Source: Limnohabitans sp. T6-20 (GTDB lineage Bacteria > Pseudomonadota > Gammaproteobacteria > Burkholderiales > Burkholderiaceae_C). From it: a stretch of DNA of 64,000 nt. Below the pieces are notes generated by a model, which had not been told where the DNA came from, searched no databases, and saw nothing but the letters and a program-made list of their open reading frames with translations. The stretch covers positions 682,001 through 746,000 of the forward strand of contig NZ_NERW01000003.1 in assembly GCF_003063505.1 (NCBI RefSeq), written 5' to 3'. This document shows positions 54,179-63,160 of this stretch, in pieces. The first letter of the stretch is position 1, and every line of letters begins with the position of its first letter. A program made the translations under genes and the position numbers.

Positions 54179-55198
54179 ATGAACATCCGCTCGCTGGTGC
54201 TTTTTTCTCACCGCTGGACACGCCAAGTGGCCTGCGCCACTTTGGCCTTGGGCATGGCCTCGGCTTGGTCTGCTGGATCAGCCACATCTACCGCATCTGC
54301 CAATTGGCCCACACAGACGGTGCGCTTGGTGGTGGGTTTTCCGGCAGGCTCCAGCCCTGATCTGACCGCACGCGCCTTGGCCGAGCCTCTGGGCAAGGCC
54401 TTGGGCCAAAACGTGATTGTGGAAAACAAAGTGGGTGCCGGTGGCAACATTGCCGCTGACTTTGTGGCCAAGTCAACCGACGGCCATACCCTGGGCCTGA
54501 TGATCAACGGCAACATGACGATTGCCCGCATCCTGAACCCCAAGGTACCGTATGACCCCTTGAAAGACCTCGCCCCGATCAGTCTGGTTGGCAAAGCCCC
54601 CTTGGTACTGACTGTGCCGGCCAATGCACCGGGACAAACGGCCGCCGAATGGCTCAGCCAAGCCCAAAAAGCGGGTGACAAGCTCAGCTATGCCTCACCC
54701 GGCGTGGGCACTGTGGCGCATTTGGGCATGGAGCTGTTGAAAACCAAGGCAGGCATCGCCCCCGTGCATGTGCCCTACCCTGGCAACCCACAAATCATCA
54801 CCGCCATGATCGGTGGTCAGGTCCAATTGGCCTTGCTGCCACCCGCCATGACGGCGGCCCAAGTGCGTGGCGGCAAGTTGCGCGCCATCGGCACCACCAG
54901 CACCGGTCGCAGCCCTGTGGCCCCCGAAGTCGCCAGCCTGTCCGAAATCGGCGTGAAAAACTACCAATTGGAAATCTGGAACGCGGTGGCCGCACCAGCG
55001 TCCATGCCAACCGCCGTAGCCAACAAGCTCTCGGCCGTGGTCAGTGACATCGTGCGCTCAGCTGACATGCGCGAACGCTTGTCTCAGCAAGGCTGGCAGG
55101 TGGTGGGTTCCTCACCCGAAGGCCTGCGCAACCGCATCCAGGCAGATACCCAGGCCTTGGGAAGCATCATCCGCAGTCAGAAAATCGAGGTGAACTGA
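54179..55198 (+). CDS. Bug-family TTT substrate-binding protein
   Basis: 339 aa periplasmic receptor, signal peptide with a long n-region (hydrophobic stretch ~15-32). Bug core motifs WPTQTVRLVVGFPAGSSPD, VENKVGAGGNIAADFVAK and VPYPGNPQ are present. GGAAGG precedes the ATG at 54179. A lone receptor with no TctAB beside it, convergent with the SCO gene. It may share the TctAB pair at 33-35 kb or one elsewhere. Confidence 0.92.
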   Translation: MNIRSLVLFSHRWTRQVACATLALGMASAWSAGSATSTASANWPTQTVRLVVGFPAGSSPDLTARALAEPLGKALGQNVIVENKVGAGGNIAADFVAKSTDGHTLGLMINGNMTIARILNPKVPYDPLKDLAPISLVGKAPLVLTVPANAPGQTAAEWLSQAQKAGDKLSYASPGVGTVAHLGMELLKTKAGIAPVHVPYPGNPQIITAMIGGQVQLALLPPAMTAAQVRGGKLRAIGTTSTGRSPVAPEVASLSEIGVKNYQLEIWNAVAAPASMPTAVANKLSAVVSDIVRSADMRERLSQQGWQVVGSSPEGLRNRIQADTQALGSIIRSQKIEVN

Positions 55199-55217
55199 AA
55201 GACCGATGGCTGCGACG

Positions 55218-55239
55218 GGGCAGTGGCTTTTCACTGCCC
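55218..55239. terminator. Hairpin between convergent Bug and SCO genes
   Basis: GGGCAGTG (55218-55225) pairs with CACTGCCC (55232-55239). The SCO stop codon falls in the stem. Weak T content on both sides. Confidence 0.4.
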
Positions 55240-55824
55240 TTTGAGCAACATCCTGACATCGTCGGCCAGCGCCGCAGCGCCGCTGCCATGGCGGTTGTAC
55301 AAGCGCACCCTGCCTTGCGGGTCAAAGGTAAAGCTGCCCGCCGAATGATCCATGGTGTAGCTGGTGGGCGTTTTGCCTTCCACCTTTTTGTAATAAATCT
55401 TGAAGTCCTTGGTGACTTTGGGCAATTGTTCAGGCGTGGGGTGCAACGCCACAAAATCGGGCCCGAAGTTGGCCATGTAGGCCTTGAGCAATTCCGGCGT
55501 ATCGCGCTCCGGGTCCACCGTGATGAAAACACCCTGCAGCTTGTCGGCGTCTGCGCCCAACAGCTGCTTGGCTTCGACCATTTCTTGCAAAGCGGTCGGG
55601 CACACATCCGGACATTGCGTGTAGCCAAAAAACACCACCACCGCTTTGCCCGCAAAGTCTTTCAGGGTCCGCACCTGGCCATTGTGATCGGTCAGTTCCC
55701 AGCCTTGGGCATAGTCAGCGCCCGTGATGTCCACGCCCTTGAAGGCCGGTTTGTCTTTTCCGCAACCAGTCAAACCCAACAAAACCGACAGACTCAGCAC
55801 ACCCAACCATTGACGTTTGTTCAT
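55231..55824 (-). CDS. SCO1/SenC copper chaperone lipoprotein
   Basis: 197 aa thioredoxin-like protein. A lipobox LTGC gives a lipidated Cys21. The copper-binding CPDVCP motif is at 71-76 and the third ligand His lies in TMDHSAGSF (about 158). Needed for assembly of the CuA site of cytochrome oxidase subunit II. Last gene of the ctaA-ctaB assembly run, with seven bases between it and ctaB. Confidence 0.94.
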   Translation of the reverse strand: MNKRQWLGVLSLSVLLGLTGCGKDKPAFKGVDITGADYAQGWELTDHNGQVRTLKDFAGKAVVVFFGYTQCPDVCPTALQEMVEAKQLLGADADKLQGVFITVDPERDTPELLKAYMANFGPDFVALHPTPEQLPKVTKDFKIYYKKVEGKTPTSYTMDHSAGSFTFDPQGRVRLYNRHGSGAAALADDVRMLLKGQ

Positions 55825-55830
55825 GGTGAT

Positions 55831-56721
55831 TCAAAAAAGGTAGTGGTCCACCAGCAACGCGGCAAACAGGGCGCTCAGGTGAATCAGTGAAAAACGGAAA
55901 GTCTTGCGGGCCAGCTCGTCCGAATAGGCGCGGTAGAGCGCGATGGCATAGGCCATGAAACCGATGCTCAACACCACCGCCACACCCAGGTAAAGCCATG
56001 AACTCATGCCGTACACAAATGGCATCAAGCAAGCGGCCATCAAGACCACGGTGTAAAGCAAAATCTGCAAACGCGTGAATTCGTTGCCATGTGTCACGGG
56101 CAACATGGGCAGACCTGATTTGCGGTAGTCCTCCACGCGGTACAAGGCCAAGGCCCAGAAGTGCGGAGGCGTCCACAAGAAAATGATCAGAAACAAAATC
56201 AAGGCTTCGGGGCCCACATCACCCGTCATCGCGGCCCACCCCAACACCGGTGGCATGGCCCCGCTGGCCCCACCGATCACAATGTTCTGCGGCGTGAGTG
56301 GTTTCAGGATCACGGTGTAGATGATGGCGTAGCCCACAAAGGTGGCAAACGTCAGCCACATGGTCAAGGGGTTGACCATGACATAAAGCACGACCGAGCC
56401 CACGGCACACAACAGCCCCGAAAACAACAAGGCCTGGCGGTCACTCAGCTCACCCTTGGCCGTCGGACGCCAGGCGGTGCGTTTCATTTTGGAGTCGATC
56501 GTTTTCTCGACGAGGCAGTTGAAAGCAGCGGCAGCACCTGCCACCAGCCAGATGCCTGCGCAAGCCCAGAGCCCCAACACCAACTCTTGCGTGCCAGGTG
56601 CACCGGGGACAGCCAGCACCATGCCAATCAGTGCGCAAAACACGATCAGTTGCACCACACGGGGTTTGGTCAGCGCGTAATACTGACGCCAAGTCGAAAG
56701 AGAAGCAGTCGCAGCAGTCAT
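55831..56721 (-). CDS. ctaB: Protoheme IX farnesyltransferase CtaB
   Basis: 296 aa integral membrane UbiA-family prenyltransferase converting heme b to heme O. The prenyl-diphosphate motif [19 protein letters not shown] is at about 70-88 and the second Asp region lies near 200-220 ([20 protein letters not shown]). Nine-ish membrane spans. The start overlaps the ctaA stop by four bases (ATGA). Feeds heme O to CtaA for heme A. Confidence 0.96.
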   Translation of the reverse strand: MTAATASLSTWRQYYALTKPRVVQLIVFCALIGMVLAVPGAPGTQELVLGLWACAGIWLVAGAAAAFNCLVEKTIDSKMKRTAWRPTAKGELSDRQALLFSGLLCAVGSVVLYVMVNPLTMWLTFATFVGYAIIYTVILKPLTPQNIVIGGASGAMPPVLGWAAMTGDVGPEALILFLIIFLWTPPHFWALALYRVEDYRKSGLPMLPVTHGNEFTRLQILLYTVVLMAACLMPFVYGMSSWLYLGVAVVLSIGFMAYAIALYRAYSDELARKTFRFSLIHLSALFAALLVDHYLF

Positions 56722-57881
56722 GCAGCAGGCCTTGAATCAAAAGAAGGATGCCCCGCCTTGGGCGGCGCATCAGAAGCAACAAAAATAGCCGACCGGCTGA
56801 TGCTCAGCGCCCAGGTCAATGAAACGACCATGGCCGCAGCCCCACCGGTGTGCAGCACCGCCGCGATCAGTGGCCATTCGAACACCACATTGCTCACGCC
56901 CGTGAGCAATTGCAATGCCGACAAAGCCAACAAGCACTGGCCTGCGCGCTGCATGCCCGGCACTCGGCGCAAACGCCAACCCACTGCCACCAACACCGCC
57001 AACACCACCCAAGCGGCACTGCGGTGCACAAAGTGAAGTGCCGACAACGCAGCGAATGGCAAGATTTGACCGTCTGCGGCGAGACCCAGTTCGCGCCACA
57101 GCGCGAAACCTTGCATGTTCATTTCGGGCACCCACTGACCGTGGCAAGTCGGAAAGTCCGGGCATGCCAGCACGGCATAGTTGGTGCTGACCCATCCGCC
57201 CAAGGCAATTTGCACCCACAGCAATCCAAAAGCCAGCCACAAGCCCTTGCGCAAAAGGGGCGGCACAGTCCGGGATTGCCAACCGTCATAACGCACAGCC
57301 TGCACCATGAGCAAGGCCAACAAGCCCATTCCGAACATCAGATGCAACGTCACGATGACGGGAAAAAGCTTCATGGTGACAGTCAGTGCGCCAAACGCGC
57401 CCTGCAAACACACCCAAACCAGCGTCAGCGTAGGCCACCAAGGACTGACGGCCGAAGTCGCTTGCCGAAGTCGCTGCCACCAAGTCATGGCAGCCAAAGT
57501 CAGAATCAACACCCCGACACCCGTCGCCAAATAGCGGTGAATCATTTCGACCCAGGCTTTGCTGTGCGTCACGGGGCCCGTGGGCATGGCCGTCTGTGCC
57601 GCCGTGATGTGCGCTTGGGCCCCCACAGGGCTGGCGCTGCCGTAGCAACCTGGCCAATCCGGGCAGCCCAGACCTGAATCGGTCAAGCGCGTGAAAGCAC
57701 CAAACAGCACTAAATCAAAAGTGAGGAACAAGGTCAGCACGGTCAAGGCCTGCAGGCGGCGCGATGGCGCAGCATGGCGCTGCCGCCAAGCCAGCCAAGC
57801 CAGCGGCAAGGCCGCCACAGCCAAGCCCACCCCCATGAGGTGAAAGACAGGCTGCAGGTTGTACAAGTCGGCGTCGGTCAT
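56718..57881 (-). CDS. ctaA: Heme A synthase CtaA (COX15)
   Basis: 387 aa membrane protein of eight spans oxidising heme O to heme A. Conserved [18 protein letters not shown] near 65-82 and [12 protein letters not shown], with the mirrored [10 protein letters not shown] and [11 protein letters not shown] in the second half, carry the heme-ligating histidines. It has an apparent extra C-terminal tail of ~20 residues. Three bases after the SCO-like gene upstream. Confidence 0.95.
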   Translation of the reverse strand: MTDADLYNLQPVFHLMGVGLAVAALPLAWLAWRQRHAAPSRRLQALTVLTLFLTFDLVLFGAFTRLTDSGLGCPDWPGCYGSASPVGAQAHITAAQTAMPTGPVTHSKAWVEMIHRYLATGVGVLILTLAAMTWWQRLRQATSAVSPWWPTLTLVWVCLQGAFGALTVTMKLFPVIVTLHLMFGMGLLALLMVQAVRYDGWQSRTVPPLLRKGLWLAFGLLWVQIALGGWVSTNYAVLACPDFPTCHGQWVPEMNMQGFALWRELGLAADGQILPFAALSALHFVHRSAAWVVLAVLVAVGWRLRRVPGMQRAGQCLLALSALQLLTGVSNVVFEWPLIAAVLHTGGAAAMVVSLTWALSISRSAIFVASDAPPKAGHPSFDSRPAA

Positions 57882-57884
57882 GGC

Positions 57885-58535
57885 TCAGCGTCCTGCTTGG
57901 TCCCAAGATGCAGAGGCACGCAGCAAGCGCTCCAGATCTTTCTTGGCCTTGGACGCACTGGCCACATCCATGTTCGCGGGGAATCGCATCATCCAATTGC
58001 CCATCGGGTCAATCACATACAAATGGTCTTGCAGTGCATGGCCCGGCGCTGGGCTGAGCCACGCCTGCAACACAGCAGGCGCGATGCGCAGCACATGGGC
58101 TTGATTCAAAGCGGGCAACAAAGTTTCAGGGATAGCCGCGTCATCGCTCACCAGCCAGACACGGTCAAGCCGGTCTTTTTCTTTGCCCATGATTTCACGC
58201 AATTGGCGCTGGAAATACAGATTCTTCTGACAACGATCGTCACACGCGCCCGGCGCCACCGTGACCAGCAACCACTGGCCTTTCAGGCCGGACAAGGGCA
58301 CCGATTCGCCTTTCAGGTTCTTCGCCTCTGCTTGCGGCAAATCTTTCTGGGGCGAAATCAATTCACCGTAATTGCGACGGGCCTCAGGCCGCAGCACGTA
58401 ATACGTGAAATACGACGCAATGACCGGTGCGGCACACACCAACATCAAGGCCACCATCTTCCAGCGGCCCAAGCGTGTACGTTGCCCATCCGCCTGCGCC
58501 ACTTCTCCGGGCTGCGGGATGGAGTGAACGGTCAT
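57885..58535 (-). CDS. Cytochrome-oxidase-cluster SCO-like membrane protein
   Basis: 216 aa from the ATG at 58535; an ATG at 58598 in the same frame would overlap surf1 by 50 bases and add 21 residues. One membrane span near the N-terminus, then a thioredoxin-like domain with CDDRC in the SCO CxxxC position (LVTVAPGACDDRCQKNLYFQRQLRE). It may handle thiols or copper in oxidase assembly. Conserved between surf1 and ctaA in betaproteobacteria, function unproven. Confidence 0.78.
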   Translation of the reverse strand: MTVHSIPQPGEVAQADGQRTRLGRWKMVALMLVCAAPVIASYFTYYVLRPEARRNYGELISPQKDLPQAEAKNLKGESVPLSGLKGQWLLVTVAPGACDDRCQKNLYFQRQLREIMGKEKDRLDRVWLVSDDAAIPETLLPALNQAHVLRIAPAVLQAWLSPAPGHALQDHLYVIDPMGNWMMRFPANMDVASASKAKKDLERLLRASASWDQAGR

Positions 58536-58548
58536 GCTGAGCGGGCCG

Positions 58549-59292
58549 TCAGGCAGTTCGTTTTTTTCGACGGGGTTGGACAATTTGAAACCAGACATAA
58601 AGTAAAGCGATCAAGGCACTCAGCCCGAACCATTGAAAAGCGTATCCGTGGTGCTTTTCAACACCACTGGCCACCACGGGCCAATCACGCAACAAACCTT
58701 CCAATGCAGGACCTTGTTGAAGCACACTGACCTCCAGCAAGGGCAAGCCCGTTTGTTGCCTGAACAACGCCAGGTCGAGATTTTGCCGTATCGGCCCCTC
58801 TTCAACACCGCCAAAGTCATACAGCCGTGAAGGCCATGGGGCCAAATGGCCGACCACTTGCACCTCGCCGCCAGGTGTTTCGATCTCTGGCAAAGCAGCA
58901 CGGTCTGTGAACGAACGGGGCGCCCAGCCCCTCTGGACCAAGACAAGCGTTCCGGTTTCGGCGACCTTGAACGGCGTCATGACGAAAAATCCAGGCCGCC
59001 CGTGCATCTGGCGGTTTTCCAGATAAACCGTATGTTCTGCCTGCCAATGGCCTTTCATGACCACCTTCCGGTAAATCAAGCCCTGTCGATTGGCCACGGA
59101 ATCAGCCGAGCCGCCCAGTGTCCGCCCATCCAGAGGGGCCAATGCCGACTGCTGGTCTTTGGCCTGCTGCAAAGCCATTTTTTCGGCCCCACGCCCCAAT
59201 TGCCACAGGCCCAACGACACGGTGACAGCCACGCCCAAAAGGGCGGCCACCAGGACCAGGATGCGTTGCCAAGCAGGGGTTTGCTGACTCAT
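58549..59292 (-). CDS. SURF1-family cytochrome oxidase assembly protein
   Basis: 247 aa. Two membrane spans, one at the N-terminus (~10-32) and one at the C-terminus (~220-240), with the SURF1 signatures LGVAVTVSLGLWQLGRGAEKM and QQGPALEGLLRDWPVVASGVEKHHGYAFQWFGLSALIALLYVWF. Helps insert heme A into subunit I. Starts 14 bases from a divergent small gene. Confidence 0.93.
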   Translation of the reverse strand: MSQQTPAWQRILVLVAALLGVAVTVSLGLWQLGRGAEKMALQQAKDQQSALAPLDGRTLGGSADSVANRQGLIYRKVVMKGHWQAEHTVYLENRQMHGRPGFFVMTPFKVAETGTLVLVQRGWAPRSFTDRAALPEIETPGGEVQVVGHLAPWPSRLYDFGGVEEGPIRQNLDLALFRQQTGLPLLEVSVLQQGPALEGLLRDWPVVASGVEKHHGYAFQWFGLSALIALLYVWFQIVQPRRKKRTA

Positions 59293-59306
59293 TGATAATG
59301 CCGGTT

Positions 59307-59534
59307 ATGAAAATTCTGGTTGCAATTGCTTTTATCGCCATCCTGGCAAGTCTGGCTTCGGCCTTGATGTACATGATGCGAGCCCCTCGCGAAGATGGGG
59401 CACCGCCACCCAAGGGCAACATGGCGACCGCATTGGCCTTGCGAGTGGGCTTGTCAATTGTGCTCTTTGTTTGTGTCCTGATTTCCTGGAAGATGGGCTG
59501 GATTCAACCCACAGGCATCCCGCCCGGCGCCTGA
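59307..59534 (+). CDS. DUF2909 twin-transmembrane protein
   Basis: 75 aa. Two short hydrophobic spans (about 3-22 and 44-62) separated by a polar loop with APREDGAPPPKGNMATALALRVG, the DUF2909 pattern seen in respiratory clusters of betaproteobacteria. The ATG at 59307 is 14 bases from the surf1 start codon on the other strand. Function unknown. Confidence 0.82.
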   Translation: MKILVAIAFIAILASLASALMYMMRAPREDGAPPPKGNMATALALRVGLSIVLFVCVLISWKMGWIQPTGIPPGA

Positions 59535-59556
59535 AAAACGGACATCTCAATGCACC

Positions 59557-59590
59557 AACAAAAAAGCGCCCTCGGGCGCTTTTTTGTTGC
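59557..59590. terminator. Bidirectional intrinsic terminator
   Basis: AGCGCCC-TC-GGGCGCT stem between runs of six A and six T, between the DUF2909 gene (plus) and ctaE (minus). Confidence 0.9.
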
Positions 59591-59602
59591 AGGCTGTGCG
59601 CA

Positions 59603-60484
59603 TTACATCCAGTAAACCAAGATGTACAAGCCCAACCACACCACGTCCACAAAGTGCCAGTACCAAGCTGCGCCTTCGAAGCCAAAGTGACGCTCTTTGG
59701 TGAAGTGGCCTTTTTGCAAACGCAACGTGATGAACAACAACATCAACATGCCAACCAAGACGTGGAAGCCATGGAAGCCGGTCAACATGTAGAAAGTCGA
59801 ACCATAGATGCCCGAAGACAACTTCAGATTCATCTCAGTCCATGCGTGCGCGTATTCGTAACCCTGAACAAACAGGAACGTCACACCCAACAGCACGGTC
59901 ATCCACATGAACTTGATGGTCTTGCTGCGGTCACCGTGCTGCAAAGCATGGTGTGCAACCGTCAAAGTCACACCCGAAGTCAACAACAAAGCCGTGTTGA
60001 TGGTGGGCAACCAGAAGGGGCCCATGGTCTGGAAGGGCTCAATGATGCCGGCAGGCGATGTGGTCGCACCTGCGACCAAGCTGGGCCAAGCGGCTTTGAA
60101 GTCTGGCCAGAGCAAAGCGTTTTCGAGGCTGCCCAAAGCTGGCACAGAGTGCGAGCGAGCCCACCACAAAGCAGTGAAGAATGCTCCGAAGAACATCACT
60201 TCGGAGAAGATGAACCAGGTCATGCTCCAGCGGTAAGACAAGTCGATTTTGCGACCGTACATGCCGCCTTCACTTTCAGCAATCGCCTCTTTGAACCACT
60301 GGTACAAAACGGTGAGCCACCAGACCAGGCCGAAATAGAGCGAATACATGCCCCACTCGGCACCATTGATCCATTGACCTGCGCCCAGAATGACAAAAAA
60401 CAAACCAATGGCGGCCATCACGGGATGACGCGACTCATGTGGCACGTAGTAATAAGGCGTTGTGCCGTGTGCTGCTGAACTCAT
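59603..60484 (-). CDS. ctaE: Cytochrome c oxidase subunit III
   Basis: 293 aa, seven membrane spans. GSTFYMLTGFHGFHVLVGMLML and AAWYWHFVDVVWLGLYILVY near the C-terminus are the classical subunit III ending, and WWLTVLYQWFKEAIAESEGGMY near 55-75 is the conserved N-terminal signature. Stabilises the binuclear centre and proton pathway. Confidence 0.97.
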   Translation of the reverse strand: MSSAAHGTTPYYYVPHESRHPVMAAIGLFFVILGAGQWINGAEWGMYSLYFGLVWWLTVLYQWFKEAIAESEGGMYGRKIDLSYRWSMTWFIFSEVMFFGAFFTALWWARSHSVPALGSLENALLWPDFKAAWPSLVAGATTSPAGIIEPFQTMGPFWLPTINTALLLTSGVTLTVAHHALQHGDRSKTIKFMWMTVLLGVTFLFVQGYEYAHAWTEMNLKLSSGIYGSTFYMLTGFHGFHVLVGMLMLLFITLRLQKGHFTKERHFGFEGAAWYWHFVDVVWLGLYILVYWM

Positions 60485-60527
60485 GGTGACTCCTGCTCTC
60501 TCTTCTTTCGAAATCTAATCTTGCGGG

Positions 60528-60755
60528 TTACAGCCCAGTTGGCTGAACAACAACCCAATTGACCAGGGCGATCAGCCCCAGAACAAACAACAATGCCGCG
60601 CCGATGGCCACACCAATGATGTGGAACGGGTTGAGCTTTTCAATGTCTTGCTGGTATTCGGAATTCTTGCGAAGACCGACAAATGACCAAAGCACGGCCT
60701 GGATGGTGCGCAACCATGAAGCTTTCGGCGCATCCATGACAGGTTTTTTACTCAT
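60528..60755 (-). CDS. DUF2970 family membrane protein
   Basis: 75 aa, one strong C-terminal hydrophobic span (IIGVAIGAALLFVLGLIALVNWVVV). The sequence ASWLRTIQAVLWSFVGLRKNSEYQQDIEKLNPFHII is the DUF2970 motif. A conserved small member of the cta cluster between ctaG and ctaE. The start overlaps the ctaG stop by four bases. Confidence 0.9.
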   Translation of the reverse strand: MSKKPVMDAPKASWLRTIQAVLWSFVGLRKNSEYQQDIEKLNPFHIIGVAIGAALLFVLGLIALVNWVVVQPTGL

Positions 60756-61378
60756 GAACCCACTCCACTTTTCAGAGGGGCAGGGACCGGTTGAACCACT
60801 GCAGCCACTGGTGCTGTTGGCGTTTTGCCGCCCACTTCAAAGAAGGTGTAGGACAAAGTGATGGTGGTCACGTCTTTGGACAACTTGGGATCGATCACAA
60901 AGGCGACGGGCCAAACTTTTTTCTCACCGGGCTCCAGGGTGTACTGGTTGAAACAGAAACACTCGAGCTTGTTGAAATGGCTGGCGGCTTGGCGCGGTGC
61001 ATAGCTGGGAATGGCTTGTGCCGACATCCGACGGTTTTGCACATTCTGGAATTCGTACATGACCGTACTCAATTCACCAGGATGAACCTGAATGGAGCTC
61101 TTTTCGGGTTTGAACTCCCATGGACCACGGACGTTTGCGTCGAATTCGACGGTGATCGTGCGTGTGGTGTCCACCTGGGTGTTGGCAGGAAGGCGCGCTT
61201 GGTCGCCAACTTTGCCATTGCCCGGAACCATGCGCTCTGAAATGGACAGGATGTTGATGCCCGTCATTTCACAGATGTGCTTGTAGATCGGAATCAGCGC
61301 GTACCCAAAGCAGAACATGCCCGCGGTCACAACCGCCAGCTTGCCCACCATCTTCAGGTTTTCACCACGCAAATTCAT
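60752..61378 (-). CDS. ctaG: Cytochrome c oxidase assembly protein CtaG (Cox11)
   Basis: 208 aa. N-terminal span (about 13-30) followed by the Cox11 domain with the copper-binding ECFCFNQ site (about 139-145) and TFFEVGG near the end. Delivers copper to CuB of subunit I. Ten bases after the small assembly gene upstream. The NIH-exposed part is periplasmic. Confidence 0.95.
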   Translation of the reverse strand: MNLRGENLKMVGKLAVVTAGMFCFGYALIPIYKHICEMTGINILSISERMVPGNGKVGDQARLPANTQVDTTRTITVEFDANVRGPWEFKPEKSSIQVHPGELSTVMYEFQNVQNRRMSAQAIPSYAPRQAASHFNKLECFCFNQYTLEPGEKKVWPVAFVIDPKLSKDVTTITLSYTFFEVGGKTPTAPVAAVVQPVPAPLKSGVGS

Positions 61379-61388
61379 GCTTGATCTC

Positions 61389-61505
61389 TCAACGGCTCAG
61401 CAAAACCAGCTTGGCCACAAAACCCGCCAATACAGCCAGTGCCACCGAGGCCAGGATCAGGCCAAGGCGCACGTTGCTTTTCTTTTGTTCAGGTGTCAAG
61501 GCCAT
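61389..61505 (-). CDS. Cytochrome oxidase small assembly protein
   Basis: 38 aa, too short for most ORF calls. Polar start (ALTPEQKKSNVRLG) then one hydrophobic span (about 14-33) ending VLLSR. It matches the tiny conserved gene between ctaD and ctaG in betaproteobacteria annotated as cytochrome oxidase small assembly protein. Six bases after the ctaD stop; ten before ctaG. Confidence 0.82.
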   Translation of the reverse strand: MALTPEQKKSNVRLGLILASVALAVLAGFVAKLVLLSR

Positions 61506-61511
61506 CCTGGT

Positions 61512-63128
61512 TCAACCAATCACGCGGGTCGCAGTTGCGTCCAGCTTGGGTGGGTTTTCAAAGGTGTGGAACGGCGCGGGGGATGGCACTTCCCACTCCA
61601 GGCCTTCAGCCGCTTCCCAAGGTTTTTGAGGTGCTTTCTCGCCCTGACCGCGCATGGTAGGCACGACCACGAACAGGAAGAAGTAAAGCTGAGCAAAACC
61701 GAAGAAGAAAGCGCCCACCGATGCGACCATGTTGAAGTCTGTGAACTGCATGGGGTAGTCGGCATAACGACGTGGCATGCCAGCCAGACCCAGGAAGTGC
61801 ATCGGGAAAAATGTCACGTTGAAGGAAATCAGCGACCACCAGAAGTGGATCTTGCCGCGTGTCTCGTGATACATCACACCGGTCCATTTGGGCACCCAGT
61901 AGTAGAAGCCTGCAAACAAGGCGAACAAGGAGCCAGCCACCAACACATAGTGGAAGTGGGCCACCACGTAGTACGTGTCTTGCAATTGGATGTCGATGGG
62001 AGCCATGGCCAGGATCAGACCGGTAAAACCACCCATGGTGAACACAAAGATGAAGCCCACAGCAAACAGCATGGGGGTTTCAAACGTCATGGAGCCACGC
62101 CACATGGTGGCGATCCAGTTGAAGATCTTCACAGCGGTCGGCACAGCGATCAGCATGGTCGCATACATGAAGAACAGCTGGCCGGTCACAGGCATGCCGG
62201 TCGTGAACATGTGGTGCGCCCACACGATGAACGACAAAATAGCGATGGACGATGTGGCGTAGACCATGGAGGCATAGCCGAACAGTTTCTTGCGTGCAAA
62301 AGCAGGCACGATCTGGCTGATGATGCCGAAGGCCGGCAAGATCATGATGTACACCTCGGGGTGACCGAAGAACCAGAAGATGTGCTGGTACATGACCGGA
62401 TCACCACCACCAGCGGGGTTGAAGAAGCTGGTGCCAAAGTGACGGTCGGTCAAAGTCATGGTGATCGCGCCAGCCAAAACAGGCATCACGGCGATCAGCA
62501 AGTACGCGGTGATCAACCAGGTCCATGCAAACATGGGCATCTTCATCAAGGTCATGCCAGGAGCGCGCATGTTCAGGATGGTCACGATGATGTTGATCGA
62601 GCCCATGATGGACGAAGCACCCAGGATGTGCATGGCAAAAATACCAGCGTCCATTGAAGGACCCATTTGCAGGGTCAGAGGTGCATACAGTGTCCAGCCA
62701 GCAGCGGGTGCGCCGCCAGGCATGAAGAACGAACCCACCAGCATCAATGCGGCAGGAATCATCAGCCAGAAGCTGAAGTTGTTCATGCGGGCAAAGGCCA
62801 TGTCGGAAGCGCCAATTTGCAAAGGCAGCATCCAGTTCGCGAAGCCCACGAAGGCGGGCATGATCGCACCGAACACCATGATGATGCCGTGCATGGTGGT
62901 GAACTGGTTGAACAACTCGGGGTTGACCACCTGCAGACCAGGCTGGAACAGCTCGGCGCGGATACCCAGCGCCAAAATGCCACCGATCATGAGCATGGTG
63001 AAGCTGAACAACAGGTACAAGGTACCAATGTCTTTGTGGTTGGTGGCATACACCCAACGACGCCAGCCAGCAGGCGCGTGACCGTGATCGTCATGGGCGT
63101 GATCGTGATGGTCTAGAACGGCACTCAT
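61512..63128 (-). CDS. ctaD: Cytochrome c oxidase subunit I
   Basis: 538 aa, twelve membrane spans with all the heme-copper ligands: [12 protein letters not shown] (heme a), [16 protein letters not shown] (CuB His and cross-linked Tyr), AHHMF (two CuB His) and [11 protein letters not shown] (heme a3 and a His). The K- and D-channel residues are visible (FGHPEVY; NNLSFW type). An unusual His/Asp-rich N-terminus ([12 protein letters not shown]) may bind metal. Aa3-type A1 oxidase. Confidence 0.98.
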   Translation of the reverse strand: MSAVLDHHDHAHDDHGHAPAGWRRWVYATNHKDIGTLYLLFSFTMLMIGGILALGIRAELFQPGLQVVNPELFNQFTTMHGIIMVFGAIMPAFVGFANWMLPLQIGASDMAFARMNNFSFWLMIPAALMLVGSFFMPGGAPAAGWTLYAPLTLQMGPSMDAGIFAMHILGASSIMGSINIIVTILNMRAPGMTLMKMPMFAWTWLITAYLLIAVMPVLAGAITMTLTDRHFGTSFFNPAGGGDPVMYQHIFWFFGHPEVYIMILPAFGIISQIVPAFARKKLFGYASMVYATSSIAILSFIVWAHHMFTTGMPVTGQLFFMYATMLIAVPTAVKIFNWIATMWRGSMTFETPMLFAVGFIFVFTMGGFTGLILAMAPIDIQLQDTYYVVAHFHYVLVAGSLFALFAGFYYWVPKWTGVMYHETRGKIHFWWSLISFNVTFFPMHFLGLAGMPRRYADYPMQFTDFNMVASVGAFFFGFAQLYFFLFVVVPTMRGQGEKAPQKPWEAAEGLEWEVPSPAPFHTFENPPKLDATATRVIG

Positions 63129-63160
63129 CTTGATTTCCTTTGATTTGAATACGGTACGGC

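Noticed and set aside
61317-62657. 446-codon plus-strand frame opposite ctaD
   Set aside because: Shadow of ctaD with His/Gln-rich low-complexity sequence and no recognisable fold.
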